Below, in pieces: positions 35,063 to 42,390 of a DNA stretch of 64,000 nucleotides. Position numbers and translations under genes: made by a program. Position 1 is the first letter of the stretch, and each line of letters opens with the position of its first letter. Under the pieces are notes generated by a model that saw only the letters and a list, made by a program, of their open reading frames with translations, did not search any database and was not told where the DNA came from. The stretch comes from Curvivirga sp965219885 (GTDB lineage: Bacteria > Pseudomonadota > Alphaproteobacteria > UBA8366 > Aestuariispiraceae), in assembly GCF_965219885.1 (NCBI RefSeq), contig NZ_CBDCOT010000009.1:1488001-1552000 (forward strand). Reading direction: 5' to 3'.

Positions 35063-35980
35063 ATGCCAATCAAGATCCCTGATAGTTTGCCTGCCCGCCA
35101 ATATTTGGAAGGCGAGGGTCTTGTTGTCATGCGTGAAAGTGAAGCGTCACGTCAGGACATTCGCCCGTTAAGAATTGCGCTTTTGAATTTGATGCCTTTA
35201 AAGGAAAAAACTGAACTTCACTTTTCTCGTTTGATCGGTGCAACACCTTTGCAGGTGGAGTTAACTTTACTAACGACAGGTAGTTACACACCTACAAATG
35301 TTAGTAAGGAGCATATGCTTGCTTTTTACCAATCTTGGGAAGAAGTAAAAGATCAGAAATACGATGGGCTTATAATTACAGGCGCACCAGTAGAAACACT
35401 TGATTTTAAAGATGTAATTTATTGGTCAGAAATGGAATCCATTTTGGAATGGACGCAGACGAATGTGTTTAATACTTTAAACATTTGCTGGGGCGCGCAA
35501 GCAGCGCTTTATCATTTCCATGATGTACCAAAACATGAGTTAACTGAGAAGCGGTTTGGTATATACCCTCATAAAGTTGTGAAGAAACATTCAGTATTAC
35601 TACGAGGTTTCGATGATGAGTTTATGGTGCCTGTATCGCGCCATACAGAAAATCGGGCAGCTGATTTGCCAGCTGAAGCGAACCTTGAGGTTCTAGCAGA
35701 ATCTGAGGATGCGGGACTTTGTGTGTTGCGTGATCATGACAAGCGTCAAGTATACATGTTTAATCATCTGGAATATGATTCCACCACATTAAAAGATGAA
35801 TATGATCGTGACGCGCGTCAGGGATTGGATATTACAGTTCCACTTAATTATTATCCGGATGATGATCCAACCAAGATGCCGCCGAACTTATGGCGTAGTC
35901 ATGCGCATTTGTTTATTTCCAACTGGATTAATGATGTTTATCAACGCACACCATTTGATCTAAATGATATTGGTAAATAA
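35063..35980 (+). CDS. metA: Homoserine O-acyltransferase, predicted acetyl-CoA type
   Basis: First committed step of methionine synthesis. The 305 residues align without gaps at the key sites: nucleophile Cys142 (ICWGAQ), His235 and Glu237 (FNHLEYD). Residue 111 is Glu (GAPVETLDF). In characterised MetA proteins Glu111 gives acetyl-CoA preference and Gly111 succinyl-CoA, so O-acetylhomoserine is the predicted product. It is a single gene following cysH, which supplies sulfur for the next step. Confidence 0.93.
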   Translation: MPIKIPDSLPARQYLEGEGLVVMRESEASRQDIRPLRIALLNLMPLKEKTELHFSRLIGATPLQVELTLLTTGSYTPTNVSKEHMLAFYQSWEEVKDQKYDGLIITGAPVETLDFKDVIYWSEMESILEWTQTNVFNTLNICWGAQAALYHFHDVPKHELTEKRFGIYPHKVVKKHSVLLRGFDDEFMVPVSRHTENRAADLPAEANLEVLAESEDAGLCVLRDHDKRQVYMFNHLEYDSTTLKDEYDRDARQGLDITVPLNYYPDDDPTKMPPNLWRSHAHLFISNWINDVYQRTPFDLNDIGK

Positions 35981-36073
35981 CTGAGATAGATTTTCAAATA
36001 GTGGTCTTGTCACGATAGTCAAAGCTGTTTTATTGTGTCGGCGATTTAACAATTGAGACTGCATTATTTATTC

Positions 36074-36460
36074 ATGAAACGTCATTCACAACTTTGGTCA
36101 TATGCGATCGGGCTGGCATTTTTTGCCTTTAGCCTTGGCATCTTTATGCCATTGTCGGTGAGTTTGGCCGGGGGGAATAGTAATACAAGTCCGGGCTTGA
36201 TGCAGATATGTGGTATTGGTGGTGTGCAATTTGTGGCACCTGCCACCACGGAAGACGCAAACCAGACCCGTGTGACACAAGGGCATGAATATTGTGTCTA
36301 TAGTGGTTTGGGTGATACGCCGTTTCTTGCTGTAAAACTGGATGGTAACCTGAAACGTGCAGAGAATGAATTGTCCCAGCAATTCTGCTCAGATGATCTT
36401 CATTTATCTGGTATCAAGTATTTAATAGGCCCAATTCGTGCACCACCCATAGCTGTTTAA
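36074..36460 (+). CDS. Small exported protein, DUF2946-like
   Basis: About 128 residues from the ATG at 36074 (a TTG at 36053 is less likely). A hydrophobic N-terminal segment acts as signal or anchor, followed by a short domain with ICGIGG and HEYCVYS Cys/His residues. The look and the position next to a PCu(A)C chaperone recall DUF2946 proteins linked to copper. The family call is tentative. Confidence 0.6.
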   Translation: MKRHSQLWSYAIGLAFFAFSLGIFMPLSVSLAGGNSNTSPGLMQICGIGGVQFVAPATTEDANQTRVTQGHEYCVYSGLGDTPFLAVKLDGNLKRAENELSQQFCSDDLHLSGIKYLIGPIRAPPIAV

Positions 36461-36511
36461 CATTCATTTATAAAAAATTGTTAAACTAACTTAAGTTATA
36501 GGTATCTCCTT

Positions 36512-36994
36512 ATGAAAAACAAAATCTTGGGCGCAGTTGTAGCGCTATTTTCTGTCTTTGCTATTTCTACTTTCGCATCTGCTGATGAAATCAAGCATGG
36601 CGATATTATGATCAAGGACCCATGGGCACGCGCTGCTGCTAATCAAAAAGTTGGCGCGGGTTTCTTGAAATTGCATAATATGGGTGAAGCTGATGTGCTG
36701 CTGGCTGCAAAATCAGATATCGCTAAAAAAGTTGAAATTCATGAAAGTAGCATGTCTGCAGAAGGCATTATGCGTATGGTAAAGCAAGATAGCCTTCCAA
36801 TTCCTGCCGGTGGTATGGTGGAACTAAAACCGGGTAGCTTCCATATTATGTTCATGAAGTTAAATGAAAAGATGACTGAAGGTGAAAAAGTCACTGTTGA
36901 GTTGATCTTTGAAAAGGCAGGACCTATTACTTTGGAGCTTCCTGTTCATAAAGCTGGGGCCATGAAACATGGCCATGAACATTCTCATAATTAA
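36512..36994 (+). CDS. Periplasmic copper chaperone PCu(A)C
   Basis: Carries Cu(I) to cytochrome oxidase assembly in the periplasm. 160 residues with a cleavable signal (ending FASADEI). The copper motif is present: His/Met in EIHESSM and IMRM, then FHIMFM. The last residues (HKAGAMKHGHEHSHN) form a His/Met tail that may bind extra metal. It follows the DUF2946-like gene by 51 bases. Confidence 0.92.
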   Translation: MKNKILGAVVALFSVFAISTFASADEIKHGDIMIKDPWARAAANQKVGAGFLKLHNMGEADVLLAAKSDIAKKVEIHESSMSAEGIMRMVKQDSLPIPAGGMVELKPGSFHIMFMKLNEKMTEGEKVTVELIFEKAGPITLELPVHKAGAMKHGHEHSHN

Positions 36995-37018
36995 ATGCAG
37001 CTGAAAGAAAGGCCTTTT

Positions 37019-37762
37019 ATGAAACGTTGGAAAATCACAATCGAATATGATGGTGGCCCATATGTGGGCTGGCAACGTCAAAATAATGGCCCTTCTATTC
37101 AGCAATCTCTTGAAGAAGCAATCAATGCTTTCAGTCAGGAAGAGATTTATGTGCAAGGTGCTGGCAGAACTGATGCTGGCGTCCATGCCACCGGGCAAGT
37201 TGCGCATTTCGATATGATCAAAGAGATGACTGATCTGAAAATACGCGAGGCCATAAATGCACAATTGCGTAACAATTCAATCTCCGTTCTTGAAGTAGAA
37301 GAAGTAGATATGGAATGGCACGCGCGTTTTAGTGCTGTTGGGCGTGCTTACCTTTATCGCATACTTGATCGTCGTGCCCGTCCGGCATTGGATAAGGGGC
37401 GCGTGTGGCATTGCCGAACCCGTCTAGATCATGAAGCCATGCATGGTGCGGCGCAACGTTTGATCGGACAACATGATTTTTCTAGTTTTCGCGCGAGTGA
37501 ATGCCAAGCAGAATCCCCGATAAAAACATTGGATAAGCTTGATGTCAGCCGTCACGGTGATGAAATTCATATCATTGTAGAGGCCAAGTCTTTCTTACAT
37601 CATCAAGTGCGCAATTTTGCAGGTACATTGCAATTAGTTGGATCAGGCCGATGGACTGCAGATGATATTACAAAGGCGCTTGAGGCAAAAGACAGACAAG
37701 CAGGCGGACCAACAGCCCCATCTGATGGTTTATACCTCACCACTGTTATTTATCCCGATTAG
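37019..37762 (+). CDS. truA: tRNA pseudouridine synthase A
   Basis: Makes pseudouridine at positions 38-40 of the tRNA anticodon stem-loop. About 247 residues with catalytic Asp in GAGRTDAGVHA and the KIEYDG-like start TIEYDGGPYVGWQ. The ATG at 37019 follows AAAGG and is preferred to the in-frame ATG at 36995, which abuts the previous stop. Confidence 0.96.
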   Translation: MKRWKITIEYDGGPYVGWQRQNNGPSIQQSLEEAINAFSQEEIYVQGAGRTDAGVHATGQVAHFDMIKEMTDLKIREAINAQLRNNSISVLEVEEVDMEWHARFSAVGRAYLYRILDRRARPALDKGRVWHCRTRLDHEAMHGAAQRLIGQHDFSSFRASECQAESPIKTLDKLDVSRHGDEIHIIVEAKSFLHHQVRNFAGTLQLVGSGRWTADDITKALEAKDRQAGGPTAPSDGLYLTTVIYPD

Positions 37763-37782
37763 AAAACTTATTGGGGGAAGTT

Positions 37783-38280
37783 ATGGTTATCTCTAAGCAT
37801 AGTGAGCACTCATCTTATAGAGAGAAATTGATTGAGCATCTCTTTATAGGGGAGTTGCTGAAATTTTCATGGCAGCAATGTGATTGCGAAATTGAGATTT
37901 CAAAACCGGAAGTGGATAATGCCGGATATGATTTGATTGTCGAAGCGGAGAAGGTTGTTCGTCATGTTCAACTAAAGGCTTCCTTTAGTACTTCCACAAC
38001 GAGCCAATGGAAGGTTCATCGGAAATTGTTTGATAAACCCTCCGGTTGTGTGATCTCAGTGGTATTTGATGAGCAGACTTTAGAACTAGGACCTTTTTTG
38101 TTTTTTGGAAGTGAACCTAATGAACCTCTTAAAGGTATTGAAGACCTAAAAGTAGCACGTCATACCAAGGGCAATAAGGACGGCGATAAGGCAGAGCGGC
38201 CAAATATCCGAGTAGTGAATAAAGGTCGGTTTGAAAAAGTTGATACTATAGAACAACTTGTCACTAAACTAATTGGCTAG
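37783..38280 (+). CDS. Unknown protein with PD-(D/E)XK-like core
   Basis: About 165 residues from the ATG at 37783, which follows GGGGGAAG (37773-37780). I do not recognise the family. The segment AGYDLIVEAEKVVRHVQLKAS has the D...QxK arrangement of restriction-nuclease folds, with an early Glu in EKLIEHLFIGELL. No methylase or toxin partner is adjacent. It follows truA by 20 bases and converges on dapE. Confidence 0.6.
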   Translation: MVISKHSEHSSYREKLIEHLFIGELLKFSWQQCDCEIEISKPEVDNAGYDLIVEAEKVVRHVQLKASFSTSTTSQWKVHRKLFDKPSGCVISVVFDEQTLELGPFLFFGSEPNEPLKGIEDLKVARHTKGNKDGDKAERPNIRVVNKGRFEKVDTIEQLVTKLIG

Positions 38281-38289
38281 AGACTAATT

Positions 38290-39441
38290 CTAATCAAAGT
38301 AATTCTTCATAATATGTGCGTAAATATCGCGTAGTTTGACGATATCATCAACGGCGACACATTCATCAACCTGATGCATTGTTTGACCAACTAAACCAAA
38401 ATCCAAAACAGGACAATAATCCTTAATAAATCGGGAATCGCTGGTGCCGCCTGTTGTGCTCAATTCGGGACGAATACCAAGCACTTCTTGGCAGGCGTCA
38501 GACACAAGGTCGGAAAGTTGTCCTGGTGGTGTTAAGAAGGATTCGCCAGAAACCTTGCATTCCAGCTCATAATTCACATCTTCTCCGCCGAATTCTTTAA
38601 TCATTTCATGCATTTTTGCGATCAAAGTTTCACTAGTGTGAAGATCGTTGAAGCGAATGTTGTATGTGGCTTCTGCAATGCCTGGAATAATATTGGTGGT
38701 CGGGTTGCCGATATCAATGGTGGAGACAGCTAATGTGGACGGTTGGAAGTGATCTGACCCTTGATCGATCTCCCAATCCGTCAAGCCCTTTAGGATTGAT
38801 ACCAATCTGTGGGCAGCATTGTCTGCAAGATGAGGGTAACCTACATGACCTTGGACACCGTGTATTGTTAAATAGCTATTCACACTACCACGTCGGCCGA
38901 TTTTAATCATTTCACCCAAAACTTTTGGGTTGGTTGGCTCACCCGTGATACATGCGTCAAGCTTCTCCCCCATAGCAGCCAAAGCAGGCAACATTTTGAC
39001 AGTACCATTGACGGAAGGGCCTTCCTCATCACCAGTAATCAATAAGCTGATTGAGCCATTTGGTGTGCCCATTTCCTCTAGCACAGAAGAAATAGCCGCA
39101 ACCCAGCTGGCAATTGCGCCTTTCATGTCAGAGGCACCACGACCATATAGCATGCCTTCGTGGATTTCTGCATGGAACGGATGGGAAGACCATAGATCTT
39201 CCTGCCCGACAGGTACAACATCAGTATGTCCTGCAAAACATAAATTCGGTTCTGCAGTACCTAATCGGGCATAAAGATTATCTACATCATCTTCTCCTTC
39301 TTCGGAAAAAGGCAGACGTGTGCATTTGAAACCCATTTCTTCCAATGTAGATTGGAGGAGATCAAGCGCGCCACCTTCAATAGGAGTAACGCTTGGGCAG
39401 CGGATCAAATCCTGTGCCAGAATAACGGGGTCAAGTGCCAT
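38290..39441 (-). CDS. dapE: Succinyl-diaminopimelate desuccinylase
   Basis: Zinc-dependent M20-family hydrolase releasing LL-diaminopimelate in lysine and peptidoglycan synthesis. 383 residues with metal-site motifs CFAGHTDVVPVG, GRGASDMKG, ITGDEEGPS and the closing VGQTMHQVDE. It follows dapD by 35 bases in one transcript. Confidence 0.96.
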   Translation of the reverse strand: MALDPVILAQDLIRCPSVTPIEGGALDLLQSTLEEMGFKCTRLPFSEEGEDDVDNLYARLGTAEPNLCFAGHTDVVPVGQEDLWSSHPFHAEIHEGMLYGRGASDMKGAIASWVAAISSVLEEMGTPNGSISLLITGDEEGPSVNGTVKMLPALAAMGEKLDACITGEPTNPKVLGEMIKIGRRGSVNSYLTIHGVQGHVGYPHLADNAAHRLVSILKGLTDWEIDQGSDHFQPSTLAVSTIDIGNPTTNIIPGIAEATYNIRFNDLHTSETLIAKMHEMIKEFGGEDVNYELECKVSGESFLTPPGQLSDLVSDACQEVLGIRPELSTTGGTSDSRFIKDYCPVLDFGLVGQTMHQVDECVAVDDIVKLRDIYAHIMKNYFD

Positions 39442-39476
39442 GATATCGTTTGCCTTTTTCTTTAAAAGTCGGAGAT

Positions 39477-40322
39477 TTAGTCGCGAAGAAGATCGTTGAT
39501 GGATGTTTTAGAACGTGTTTTCTCATCAACACGTTTTACGATCACGGCACAATATAGACTTGGGCCGGGTGTGCCATCAGGTAGTGGTTTGCCTGGTAAA
39601 CTGCCGGATACAACCACAGAATATGCAGGAACGCGACCCATAAAGATTTCGCCCGTTTCACGATCAACGATCTTAGTGGAGGCACCAATGAATACGCCCA
39701 TGGAAATCACAGACCCTTCTTCAACAACGACACCTTCTACTACCTCGGAGCGTGCGCCAATAAAGCAATTGTCTTCAATGATTACTGGGCCAGCTTGCAA
39801 TGGTTCAAGTACACCACCGATTCCAACACCACCGGAAAGGTGAACGTTTTTACCGATTTGCGCGCATGAACCAACTGTAACCCATGTATCAACCATAGTG
39901 CCAGTATCAACATAGGCGCCAAGGTTTACAAAGGATGGCATTAACACCGCACTCGGTGCAATATAAGCAGATTTACGAACCACGCAGTTTGGTACTGCAC
40001 GGAAACCACTTGCTTTAAATTCTTCTGCGCCCCAACCTTCAAATTTGCTAGGCACTTTGTCCCACCAAGAAGACTGGCTACCTGGACCGCCAGGGATGAG
40101 TTCCATATCATTCAGACGGAAAGAAAGCAGAACTGCTTTTTTTAGCCATTGATTAACCTGCCAGCCCTCGGCTGTTTTTTCTGCAACACGTGCTTTACCA
40201 GAATCCATTAAGTTCAACGCATCATTAACTGCGTCGCGGATTTCACCAGTTGTGGAAAGATTTACATTGTCACGGTCATCAAATGCTTTTTCAATGACAG
40301 CTTGCAGATCAGAATAACTCAT
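39477..40322 (-). CDS. dapD: Tetrahydrodipicolinate N-succinyltransferase
   Basis: Succinyl-CoA-dependent step of the succinylase DAP/lysine pathway. 281 residues with an alpha-helical N-terminus and a left-handed beta-helix of hexapeptide repeats (VVRKSAYIAPSAVLMPSFVN through VVVSGSLPG). AGGAA precedes the ATG at 40322. Its 5' leader of about 150 bases contains a striking 12-bp inverted repeat. Confidence 0.97.
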   Translation of the reverse strand: MSYSDLQAVIEKAFDDRDNVNLSTTGEIRDAVNDALNLMDSGKARVAEKTAEGWQVNQWLKKAVLLSFRLNDMELIPGGPGSQSSWWDKVPSKFEGWGAEEFKASGFRAVPNCVVRKSAYIAPSAVLMPSFVNLGAYVDTGTMVDTWVTVGSCAQIGKNVHLSGGVGIGGVLEPLQAGPVIIEDNCFIGARSEVVEGVVVEEGSVISMGVFIGASTKIVDRETGEIFMGRVPAYSVVVSGSLPGKPLPDGTPGPSLYCAVIVKRVDEKTRSKTSINDLLRD

Positions 40323-40378
40323 AATGCCTGTTCCTGATTAATAATCAAAGGGGGAAGCCTTTGGGGTTATAGAAAAGA

Positions 40379-40455
40379 GTTTCAAAAAAGTCGCTAAATC
40401 CCAGTATCTCGAACCTTTTGGTTTTCGACCATTAAGTTACCAGCTTTTTTGAAAC
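40379..40455 (-). promoter_or_regulatory. Structured 5' leader of dapD
   Basis: On the minus transcript GTTTCAAAAAAG (40455-40444) and CTTTTTTGAAAC (40390-40379) form a perfect 12-bp closing stem around 53 bases. A smaller TCGAA/TTCGA hairpin with CC/GG and a bulge lies inside (about 40409-40428). No T-run follows. A long-range stem enclosing a hairpin is riboswitch-like, but no known class is recognised. Confidence 0.5.
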
Positions 40456-40482
40456 TGTTTTGACTGTTTTAAAGCGGGAACA

Positions 40483-40510
40483 AAATTACCTAGATGTAGA
40501 TTTAGGTCAA
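40483..40510 (-). promoter_or_regulatory. Candidate dapD promoter
   Basis: Reading the minus strand: TTGACC (40510-40505), 16-base spacer, TAATTT (40488-40483). The predicted start near 40476 lies about 20 bases before the 12-bp stem. Confidence 0.55.
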
Positions 40511-40627
40511 GCAAGGAAAGCGTCATTTTTTATTTATTTTTCCCCACCGGACCCGCGGAATCCCTTACATTCGTGTAAGTTGAAATAATTAATGTTCTAT
40601 TTATAGGAATAAATACAAAAATATATA

Positions 40628-40655
40628 TTGACTTTTGTTTTTTGTTCTATATATT
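40628..40655 (+). promoter_or_regulatory. Promoter of the candidate sRNA
   Basis: TTGACT (40628-40633), 16-base spacer, TATATT (40650-40655). The start would be about 40661-40662. Confidence 0.6.
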
Positions 40656-40660
40656 GAGTT

Positions 40661-40758
40661 GTGTTGAAGGATTGGAACACTCTCATATCAAGATAATATA
40701 AACTTTTTGGGTAATTTTGATCTTATTCATTATTCAGTCGGGTAGCCGACTATTTTTT
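40661..40758 (+). ncRNA. Candidate small RNA, about 98 nt
   Basis: A promoter, a 5' hairpin (GTGTT 40661-40665 with AACAC 40676-40680), an AU-rich single-stranded middle, and an intrinsic terminator (AGTCGG, loop GTAG, CCGACT at 40736-40751, then ATTTTTT) lie in the right order and spacing. No reading frame with a ribosome site is seen inside. This is the layout of many Hfq-type trans-acting sRNAs. Identity and targets are unknown. Confidence 0.5.
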
Positions 40759-40837
40759 GAATTAAAATGTTCTTGTTTTATTCTTTAGGGTGGTGCTGGC
40801 GACATGTTGATTTGTATTGGCTATGGCGCTGCTCTGA

Positions 40838-40887
40838 GGCGGGGAAGTGTTGTCTAGTTTTGTTCTTTTCTAGAAGGCTTCCTCGCC
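40838..40887. other. Strong 10-bp stem-loop in the long intergenic region
   Basis: GGCGGGGAAG (40838-40847) pairs with CTTCCTCGCC (40878-40887), one G-T. CTAG/CTAG pairs inside the 30-base loop. It is GC-rich in an AT-rich gap. A 17-codon frame (40804-40857) overlaps it but has no good ribosome site. No T-run follows. Confidence 0.45.
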
Positions 40888-40897
40888 GGTAATAATC

Positions 40898-40930
40898 AAA
40901 TGAATGAGAATATTATATTCATTTTGTAAT
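40898..40930 (+). terminator. AT-rich hairpin, possible weak terminator
   Basis: AAATGAAT (40898-40905) pairs with ATTCATTT (40917-40924), followed by TGTAATTTTA. Could end a transcript containing the preceding stem-loop. Confidence 0.35.
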
Positions 40931-40966
40931 TTTATGCAGGATAACCTGTCTTGAAAATTTTGATGC

Positions 40967-41000
40967 GGAATTGACATGCGAAATCGAAAATTCCCATGTT
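40967..41000 (+). promoter_or_regulatory. Candidate capsid-gene promoter with overlapping inverted repeat
   Basis: A consensus -35 TTGACA (40971-40976) is followed by a poor -10 (CATGTT 40995-41000, 18-base spacer). GGAATT (40967-40972) and AATTCC (40989-40994) form an inverted repeat straddling it, as a repressor site would. Confidence 0.35.
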
Positions 41001-41030
41001 TGGTTTTGAAGTTTTAGGCCCTGATAAATC

Positions 41031-41152
41031 TTAGAGGTGACAATGTGGCCCTTGCGCGATGCAGATAACTATATATCTGCTGTCTCTGGTCTCGCTGCAT
41101 GTGATAACCACATTTTCATCTTCTCCTGAAAATATGAACTTTTGACCTCTAA
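41031..41152 (+). ncRNA. Structured RNA element before the phage capsid gene
   Basis: Nested complementary pairs build a compact fold: closing stem TTAGAGGT (41031-41038) with ACCTCTAA (41145-41152); inner stem AATGTGG (41042-41048) with CCACATT (41108-41114); hairpin GCAGATA (41061-41067) with TATCTGC (41074-41080); and TTCAT (41115-41119) with ATGAA (41134-41138). ATGCAG/CTGCAT (41059-41064, 41095-41100) is an alternative to the hairpin. The fold ends 5 bases before the capsid ribosome site. No known RNA family is recognised. Confidence 0.5.
41043..41129 (+). CDS. Possible 28-codon leader peptide before capsid
   Basis: ATG at 41043 with AGAGG at 41033-41037, well spaced, and TGA at 41127-41129. 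The product has no recognisable motif. Its ribosome site lies in the 5' arm of the closing stem of the structured element, so folding would hide it. It may be chance; the structure could be the real signal. Confidence 0.25.
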   Translation: MWPLRDADNYISAVSGLAACDNHIFIFS

Positions 41153-41172
41153 TATTTTGGAGTTGACGATTT

Positions 41173-42018
41173 ATGTCTACGTCTATTGCGAATAGTTTTA
41201 CAAAGCACTTCCAGGCTGAAGTGCACGAATCCTATCAACGTATGGGTTCGAAGTTGCGCAACACTGTGCGCAGCAAAAACAATGTGAAAGGTTCCAGTAC
41301 AACCTTCCAGAAAGTTGGCAAAGGTACTGCAAGTACAAAAGCACGTCACGGTAAGGTTCCGGTGATGAATGTAGATCACGAACCAATCGAAATTACTTTG
41401 CAGGATTATTATGCCGGTGATTGGGTTGATTCTTTGGATGAGCTGAAAACAAATATTGATGAACGTATGGTTACAGCGAATGCAGGTGCATATGCACTTG
41501 GTCGCAAAACTGACGAGTTGATTATTGAAAAGTTGAATGATCTCGATGCGTCACGCGAGGCAAAGGGAACAGGGGCTCAACTGGATGATACATCTGGTTT
41601 GACAAAGGAAAAGATTCTTATGGCTTTCGAAATGCTTGGCGAGTCTGACGTCCCTGACGATGGTCAACGCTTCGCAATCATTGGCTGGCGCCAATGGGGT
41701 GAATTATTGGCGATCGAAGAATTTTCCAATGCTGATTATGTTGGTGACGATACTTTGCCTTGGAAAGGTACACAGGCAAAGCGTTGGTTAGGTACTTTGT
41801 GGATGCCGCATTCCGGGCTTTTAAAAGATGGCTCTGATTTACGACATTGTTACTGGTACCATAAAACTGCAATTGGTCATGCATCCGGTCAGGATGTGAA
41901 ATCTGATGTTACGTATCACGGTGATCGTGCTTCCTATTTTGTGAATAATATGATGTCTCAAGGTGCTGGCCTTGTAGATCATTCTGGTATTGTTCGTATG
42001 CGTTGTAAGGAGGTTTAA
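41173..42018 (+). CDS. Phage major capsid protein
   Basis: 281 residues resembling capsid proteins of podovirus-like prophages: SIANSFTKHFQAEVHESYQR opening, HEPIEITLQDYYAGDWVD core and closing HGDRASYFVNNMMSQGAGL. It is the first gene of the cassette, after the structured leader, with TGGAG (41158-41162) 10 bases before the ATG. It is followed by a small partner gene and a terminator, giving a discrete capsid unit. No scaffold or head protease gene precedes it. Confidence 0.82.
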   Translation: MSTSIANSFTKHFQAEVHESYQRMGSKLRNTVRSKNNVKGSSTTFQKVGKGTASTKARHGKVPVMNVDHEPIEITLQDYYAGDWVDSLDELKTNIDERMVTANAGAYALGRKTDELIIEKLNDLDASREAKGTGAQLDDTSGLTKEKILMAFEMLGESDVPDDGQRFAIIGWRQWGELLAIEEFSNADYVGDDTLPWKGTQAKRWLGTLWMPHSGLLKDGSDLRHCYWYHKTAIGHASGQDVKSDVTYHGDRASYFVNNMMSQGAGLVDHSGIVRMRCKEV

Positions 42019-42020
42019 TC

Positions 42021-42290
42021 ATGGCTTATCAATCAAAAAACCTCTCGGTAATTGCGTATGCAAATGGCTTCACTTTTTGGCATTATGCCACGGAAGATAC
42101 GGCTGTATCTGTGGCAACCGACGGCTATTTTAATGATGCTGCCGATATGTTGCGTGTGGGGGATGTGATTTTGGCAAATGTTGAGACCGCAGCGTCACCA
42201 TCTACGGGTTTCTTTTCTGTCGCCAATAATACTTCGGGTGCGGTGGATGTTAACGATATGACAGGTATCGGAACATCAAACAGTAACTAA
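42021..42290 (+). CDS. Small capsid-associated phage protein
   Basis: 89 residues, starting 2 bases after the capsid stop. The MAYQSKNLSVIAYANGFTFW start is typical of small proteins found next to capsid genes in alphaproteobacterial prophages. The Gly/Ser/Asn-rich tail suggests a flexible surface part. A head-decoration role is a guess from position. Confidence 0.65.
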   Translation: MAYQSKNLSVIAYANGFTFWHYATEDTAVSVATDGYFNDAADMLRVGDVILANVETAASPSTGFFSVANNTSGAVDVNDMTGIGTSNSN

Positions 42291-42327
42291 AAGTCAAAAT
42301 TTTTGAGTTAGTTAAGTTTTACAAGCT

Positions 42328-42364
42328 AAGGGGTTATTTACAGCCCGTGAATAACCCCTTTTGT
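42328..42364 (+). terminator. Terminator after the capsid unit
   Basis: AAGGGGTTATT (42328-42338), 11-base loop, AATAACCCCTT (42350-42360), then TT. It lies between capsid and tail genes, where T7 also has its late terminator. Confidence 0.85.
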
Positions 42365-42390
42365 CTTTCATTCTGAGAAAGGAACATTCT

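Noticed and set aside
40804..40857. 17-codon frame in the intergenic region as a gene
   Set aside because: No proper ribosome site and it runs into a strong stem-loop; likely chance.
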